Source: Thermoplasmata archaeon
Lineage (GTDB): Archaea > Thermoplasmatota > Thermoplasmata > Thermoplasmatales > Thermoplasmataceae
Direction of reading: 5' to 3'
DNA length: 6,045 bases
Assembly: GCA_021826835.1 (NCBI GenBank)
Contig: JAKAYH010000154.1
Location: 1-6,045 of the forward strand
Below the pieces are notes generated by a model. The model did no database searches and was not told the origin of the DNA. It was given only the letters and a program-made list of their open reading frames with translations. Shown piece by piece: positions 5,247 through 6,045 of this stretch; positions within the stretch are counted from its first letter, which is position 1; each line of letters opens with the position of its first letter. The translations under genes were made by a program, and so were the position numbers.

Positions 5247-6045
5247 TCATCTCCTTCTTATCACGAATACAACAGCAGCAATAACCGCAACTGCAACTAC
5301 GGCACCGATTATACCATAAATCTCAGCGCTTGAGATCGTAGAAGGCTTTGAAATAGGTTTTAGGCTTATTATGAGATTCTTTGAACTTCCTGGACTGAGG
5401 GAGAAGTTGTAATAATACGATTTGTAACCTGTACTTGATGCCACAAAATAATACGTTCCGCTTGGAACGGAAAAGTTGAACGATCCTGTAGATGGCAAAG
5501 AGATGGTTTTGCCGTTTATCATGACCGTTGCGTTTACTGGAGATACCTTTCCTGTTATGTATGCCCAGTGGTAATAATCCACCATTTCCGTTACATTCTT
5601 GCCATTGATTACGACAGAGAAGTATCCTGTTGTGGTGTAATAATAGCTCAGATTTGTGACTGTGAATGTGTATGTGCCATTTGTAAGGCTGAATGTTATG
5701 CTTGCAGGCGAAAGCTTAGTCCCATGAACTCCTGAACCATTGACGTACCATGCAACTCCGGACGGAAGACCTGATTCTGTGAAGGTTACTTCGTAAACAA
5801 CCTTGCTGAATGTAACCGATTCAGATACAGATGCACCGTTTACAGTTAAGGTTCCTGAAGATGTGGATGGTTCGTATATTTTATTCGATGTTGCTATGGT
5901 GTAAAAGTAAGAACCATTCACCAAGGAGAAAGAATATGATGATCCCGTGATAGAACCTGACTTCATGCTGTTTGACAGGTTAACATACCATGTCGATCCT
6001 GATTGGAGACCTGATTCTGTGAACGTGACTTCATATGTGACAGCA
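5247..6045 (-). CDS. repeat-containing surface protein, C-terminal part (start beyond window)
   Basis: This is the last 265 residues of a cell-surface protein whose N-terminus, and presumably signal peptide, lie outside the window. The frame continues to the window edge, so the internal ATG at 5966 is not the start. Two tandem units of about 80 residues each open with YEVTFTESGL, then (Q/P)SG..WYVN, and later a (F)SL.NG(S/T)Y stretch, a beta-rich extracellular repeat common in Thermoplasmata surface proteins. A PEGA-like domain follows (INGKTISLPSTGSFNFSV, then GTYYFVASSTGYKSYYYNF). The C-terminus is a Pro/Ser linker, a hydrophobic helix IIGAVVAVAVIAAVVFVI and IRRR, a stop-transfer anchor with the protein outside. 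Nine N-x-S/T sequons are visible, so heavy N-glycosylation is likely. This is notable beside three glycosyltransferase genes. The specific role (adhesion, envelope, protease-linked domain) is unknown. Confidence 0.85.
   Translation of the reverse strand, partial: AVTYEVTFTESGLQSGSTWYVNLSNSMKSGSITGSSYSFSLVNGSYFYTIATSNKIYEPSTSSGTLTVNGASVSESVTFSKVVYEVTFTESGLPSGVAWYVNGSGVHGTKLSPASITFSLTNGTYTFTVTNLSYYYTTTGYFSVVINGKNVTEMVDYYHWAYITGKVSPVNATVMINGKTISLPSTGSFNFSVPSGTYYFVASSTGYKSYYYNFSLSPGSSKNLIISLKPISKPSTISSAEIYGIIGAVVAVAVIAAVVFVIRRR
5556..6035 (-). repeat. two tandem 240-bp coding repeats in the surface protein gene
   Basis: Copy 1 reads from 6035 to 5796 and copy 2 from 5795 to about 5556. The 17-bp plus-strand sequence AGACCTGATTCTGTGAA occurs at 5767-5783 and again at 6007-6023, exactly 240 bases (80 codons) apart. 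Away from this segment the copies are diverged in DNA but still similar in protein (FSLVNGSYFYTI against FSLTNGTYTFTV). The residues AVT just before copy 1 resemble a unit end, so more copies probably lie beyond the window. Confidence 0.8.

Noticed and set aside
5247..5966. ATG at 5966 as the start of the surface protein
   Set aside because: The frame is open upstream to the window edge and contains another full repeat start (YEVTFTESGL), so the ATG is internal.
1..6045. CRISPR arrays, tRNA or rRNA genes, defence systems
   Set aside because: I saw no regularly spaced short repeats, no tRNA-like cloverleaf sequence and no rRNA motifs, and none of the genes resembles a defence or toxin-antitoxin component.

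Overview
The window looks like a stretch of a Thermoplasmatales-type archaeal genome (Thermoplasma/Ferroplasma/Cuniculiplasma relatives). The best evidence is the repeat-built surface protein at the right end, with its YEVTFTESGLxSG motif, many N-glycosylation sequons and a C-terminal membrane anchor ending in RRR, a style typical of cell-wall-less Thermoplasmata. The promoters agree: each intact gene whose start lies inside the window has an archaeal TATA-like box centred about 24-25 bases before its start codon, and little or no Shine-Dalgarno sequence, which points to leaderless mRNAs. The genus is inferred and cannot be fixed from this sequence alone.

Layout. Bases 1-534 (minus) hold the N-terminal 178 codons of an ISL3-family transposase, whose element probably ends near base 590. 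Bases 674-1441 (plus) encode a compact NAD-dependent sugar epimerase/dehydratase. Bases 1442-2114 have no intact large gene. They hold a doubtful 47-residue Cys/His-rich ORF (1455-1598) and the remains of a class I SAM-dependent methyltransferase (about 1673-2102), broken by in-frame stops and a frameshift. Bases 2115-3092 and 3143-4099 (plus) are two related family-2 (GT-A) glycosyltransferases, each with a predicted C-terminal membrane segment. Bases 4138-5157 (minus) are a GT4-type (GT-B) glycosyltransferase that converges on them. Bases 5247-6045 (minus) are the C-terminal 265 residues of the surface protein, whose start lies beyond the window.

How they may work together. A nucleotide-sugar-modifying enzyme, two membrane-tethered GT2 enzymes, a GT4 enzyme and a dead methyltransferase form a small glycan-synthesis island, with an insertion sequence on one side and a sequon-rich surface protein on the other. 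A reasonable inference is that the island builds or decorates lipid-linked or surface glycans, perhaps the N-glycans of such surface proteins. Nothing in the sequence proves that link. The genes appear to have their own promoters rather than forming one operon. I found no new defence system, CRISPR array or RNA gene. The most interesting points are the uniform leaderless architecture with only GTG/TTG starts, the methyltransferase fossil, the GT2 paralogue pair and the unusually short epimerase.
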